The notes beneath the pieces were generated by a model. The model ran no database searches. It worked only from the letters and a program-made list of their open reading frames with translations, and was not told the origin of the DNA. A stretch of DNA of 64,000 bases from Martinezella dioscoreae (lineage in GTDB: Bacteria; Pseudomonadota; Alphaproteobacteria; Rhizobiales; Rhizobiaceae). The DNA is taken from assembly GCF_009176305.1 (NCBI RefSeq), contig NZ_BLAJ01000008.1, forward strand, positions 62,001-126,000, read 5' to 3'. The position numbers and the translations under genes were made by a program. Positions 62,501 through 64,000 of this stretch are shown here, in pieces (position 1 is the stretch's first letter; each line of letters opens with the position of its first letter).

Positions 62501-63511
62501 ATGAAAGCAGGAATTGCACTCGCGGCCTTTGCCGCCATGATGGCCGCATCCATGCCCGCCAAGGCCGACACCATGGTCTTCACGAGCTGGGGAGGAACGA
62601 CGCAGGATGCGCAGAAGGTCGCCTGGGCCAACCAGTTCACGGCAAAGACCGGTATCGGCGTCATGCAGGACGGCCCAACGGATTACGGCAAGTTGAAAGC
62701 AATGGTCGAAGCCGGCCAGGTGAGCTGGGACGTCGTCGACGTCGAGGGTGATTATGCCGCGCAGGCCGGCAAGGCGGGTCTGCTCGAAAAGCTCGACTTT
62801 TCCGTCATCGACAAGTCCAAGCTCGATCCGCGCTTCGTCAGCGACTATTCCGTCGGTAGCTTCTATTATTCCTTTGTTATCGGCTGCAACGCCGATGCGG
62901 TCAGCGCCTGCCCGAAGACCTGGGCTGATCTCTTCGACACGAAGAAATTCCCCGGCAAGCGCACCTTCTACAAATGGTCCGCGCCCGGCGTCATCGAAGC
63001 GGCGCTCTTGGCCGATGGCGTTCCCGCCGACAAGCTCTATCCGCTCGATCTCGATCGCGCCTTCAAGAAGCTCGATACGATCAAATCCGATATTGTCTGG
63101 TGGTCGAGCGGCGCGCAATCGCAGCAGCTGCTGGCCTCGGCCGAAGCGCCTTTCGGCAGTCTCTGGAATGGCCGCATGACCGCGCTTGCCAACAGCGGCG
63201 TCAAGACGGAGACCTCCTGGAGCCAGAACATCACGGCAGCGGATGCCCTTGTCATCCCCAAGGGTGCGCCGAACCTCGAAACGGCGATGAAATTCATCGC
63301 GCTCGCGACCTCGGCACAGTCGCAGGCCGATCTGGCGAAGGCCACCGGATATGCGCCGACCAACCTCGGCTCGGCGAAACTGATGGACCCTGAAATAGCC
63401 AAGACCTTGCCGGACCAGCAGACCGCCAGTCAGGTCAATGCCGACATGAATTACTGGGCCGCGAACAGGGATGCGATCGGCAAGAAGTGGTACGCCTGGC
63501 AGGCGCAGTAA
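62501..63511 (+). CDS. Polyamine-type ABC transporter substrate-binding protein
   Basis: 336 residues from ATG 62501. Residues 1-22 are a Sec signal ending ASMPAKA. The mature protein is a PotD/PotF-like fold (extracellular solute-binding family 8-like) with MVFTSWGGTTQDAQKVAWAN, TDYGKLKAMVEAGQVSWDVV and an aromatic ligand pocket (IVWWSSGAQSQQLL). Family ligands include putrescine, spermidine and other amines or quaternary compounds. It should collect the substrate of the upstream catabolic enzymes. A perfect hairpin separates it from the permease gene. Confidence 0.9.
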   Translation: MKAGIALAAFAAMMAASMPAKADTMVFTSWGGTTQDAQKVAWANQFTAKTGIGVMQDGPTDYGKLKAMVEAGQVSWDVVDVEGDYAAQAGKAGLLEKLDFSVIDKSKLDPRFVSDYSVGSFYYSFVIGCNADAVSACPKTWADLFDTKKFPGKRTFYKWSAPGVIEAALLADGVPADKLYPLDLDRAFKKLDTIKSDIVWWSSGAQSQQLLASAEAPFGSLWNGRMTALANSGVKTETSWSQNITAADALVIPKGAPNLETAMKFIALATSAQSQADLAKATGYAPTNLGSAKLMDPEIAKTLPDQQTASQVNADMNYWAANRDAIGKKWYAWQAQ

Positions 63512-63529
63512 GCGGCGGAGATGACCAGA

Positions 63530-63555
63530 CCACCGCGGACAAATCTCCGCGGTGG
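63530..63555 (+). terminator. Intercistronic hairpin after the polyamine-type binding protein gene
   Basis: CCACCGCGGA (63530-63539) and TCCGCGGTGG (63546-63555) form a perfect 10-bp stem with a 6-base loop, 18 bases after the stop. No T-run follows. As the permease gene continues the operon, stabilisation or partial attenuation is likely. Confidence 0.65.
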
Positions 63556-63625
63556 GGCAATGCGAGGTCCAGGCCTGTGCCTAGCGATCGCTGCTCAACA
63601 GCGCCCATGGTGGGAAAGGATTGCC

Positions 63626-64000
63626 ATGTCGACATACGTAGACGTCGCGGACGCGGCCGCACCGGCGCGCAAGACGGCAGGGTCGACCGGATTCGCGCAG
63701 GTCGCGCCGGCCCTCGCCTTCGTCGCGATCTTTTTCATCTTTCCGGTCATCGCGTTGCTTCTGCGCAGCGTGATGGAGCCGGCTTTCGGCTTCGGCAATT
63801 ACGCCGAATTGCTGGGCTCAGAAACCTATCTAAAGATCTTCGCCAACACGTTCATCGTGTCGGGCGTCGTCACCGTCCTATCGCTGCTGATCGGCTTTCC
63901 CGTGGCATGGACGCTGGCGATCATGCCGTCGCGCTGGTCCTCGGTCGTCTTTGCGATCCTGCTGCTGTCGATGTGGACGAACCTGCTCGCGCGCACCTAT
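63626..64000 (+). CDS. Polyamine-type ABC transporter permease (PotB-like), 3' end outside window
   Basis: The first 125 residues are visible and the frame is open to the window end. A short polar N-terminus precedes a membrane helix (VAPALAFVAIFFIFPVIALL), then FGNYAELLGSETYLKIFANT and TFIVSGVVTVLSLLIGFPVA, as in PotB permeases. It forms the importer with the binding protein upstream; the second permease and the ATPase should follow beyond the window. GGAAAGGA upstream supports the start. Confidence 0.9.
   Translation, partial: MSTYVDVADAAAPARKTAGSTGFAQVAPALAFVAIFFIFPVIALLLRSVMEPAFGFGNYAELLGSETYLKIFANTFIVSGVVTVLSLLIGFPVAWTLAIMPSRWSSVVFAILLLSMWTNLLARTY

Overview
The window looks like chromosome or large-replicon DNA of a Rhizobium/Agrobacterium-type alphaproteobacterium. 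It is GC-rich and dense in ABC importers with their own LacI, GntR, ROK or LysR regulators. It carries a typical rhizobial outer-membrane porin and a rhizobial-style intergenic palindromic repeat. I saw no rRNA, tRNA, CRISPR array, complete insertion sequence or phage gene. This is accessory catabolic and transport DNA rather than a mobile island. The genus assignment is inferred from gene content only.

Layout. 0-12 kb: the end of a cytochrome P460 gene, a Tat-exported epoxide hydrolase, two MFS pumps, an aldo/keto reductase with a divergent LysR regulator, a copper module (CueR, two CueR-type promoters, a multicopper oxidase) and a CoA-transferase. 12-19 kb: the porin, a class III nucleotide cyclase, an EmrAB-type pump with its LysR regulator and a duplicated 50-bp operator-like element, and a frameshifted gene. 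19-28 kb: a CUT2 sugar importer with a LacI regulator, then a block of uncharacterised membrane proteins. 28-34 kb: LacI regulator, CUT1 sugar importer without an ATPase gene, a GH172 (DUF2961) glycosidase, and a Phd/VapC-type toxin-antitoxin pair. 34-37 kb: glycosyltransferase and sugar epimerase. 37-43 kb: an amino-acid-type ABC importer mixed with a BadF-type sugar kinase, a SIS-domain protein and a ROK repressor. 43-55 kb: SDR, siderophore-type iron importer, GNAT, VOC protein, RND pump, a protein phosphatase and a phosphoesterase, and an ArsR-like regulator. 55-64 kb: a GntR-controlled catabolic cluster that continues past the window end.

How the genes work together. The best candidate for an undescribed system is the 55-64 kb cluster: GntR regulator, ureohydrolase-family enzyme with an altered metal-ligand motif, DUF1185 protein, alpha/beta hydrolase, two-component flavin monooxygenase with an extended reductase, aldehyde dehydrogenase, NIPSNAP protein and a polyamine-type ABC importer. 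A motif resembling TATTATGGTATACC occurs three times next to the regulator and the main operon. It reads as uptake, oxygenation, hydrolysis and aldehyde oxidation of a nitrogenous substrate that I cannot name. The 37-43 kb cluster is a second candidate. Its importer/kinase/SIS logic fits sugar-amino-acid conjugates (Amadori compounds) or amino sugars. Four solute-binding-protein genes are each followed by a perfect GC-rich hairpin before the next operon gene.
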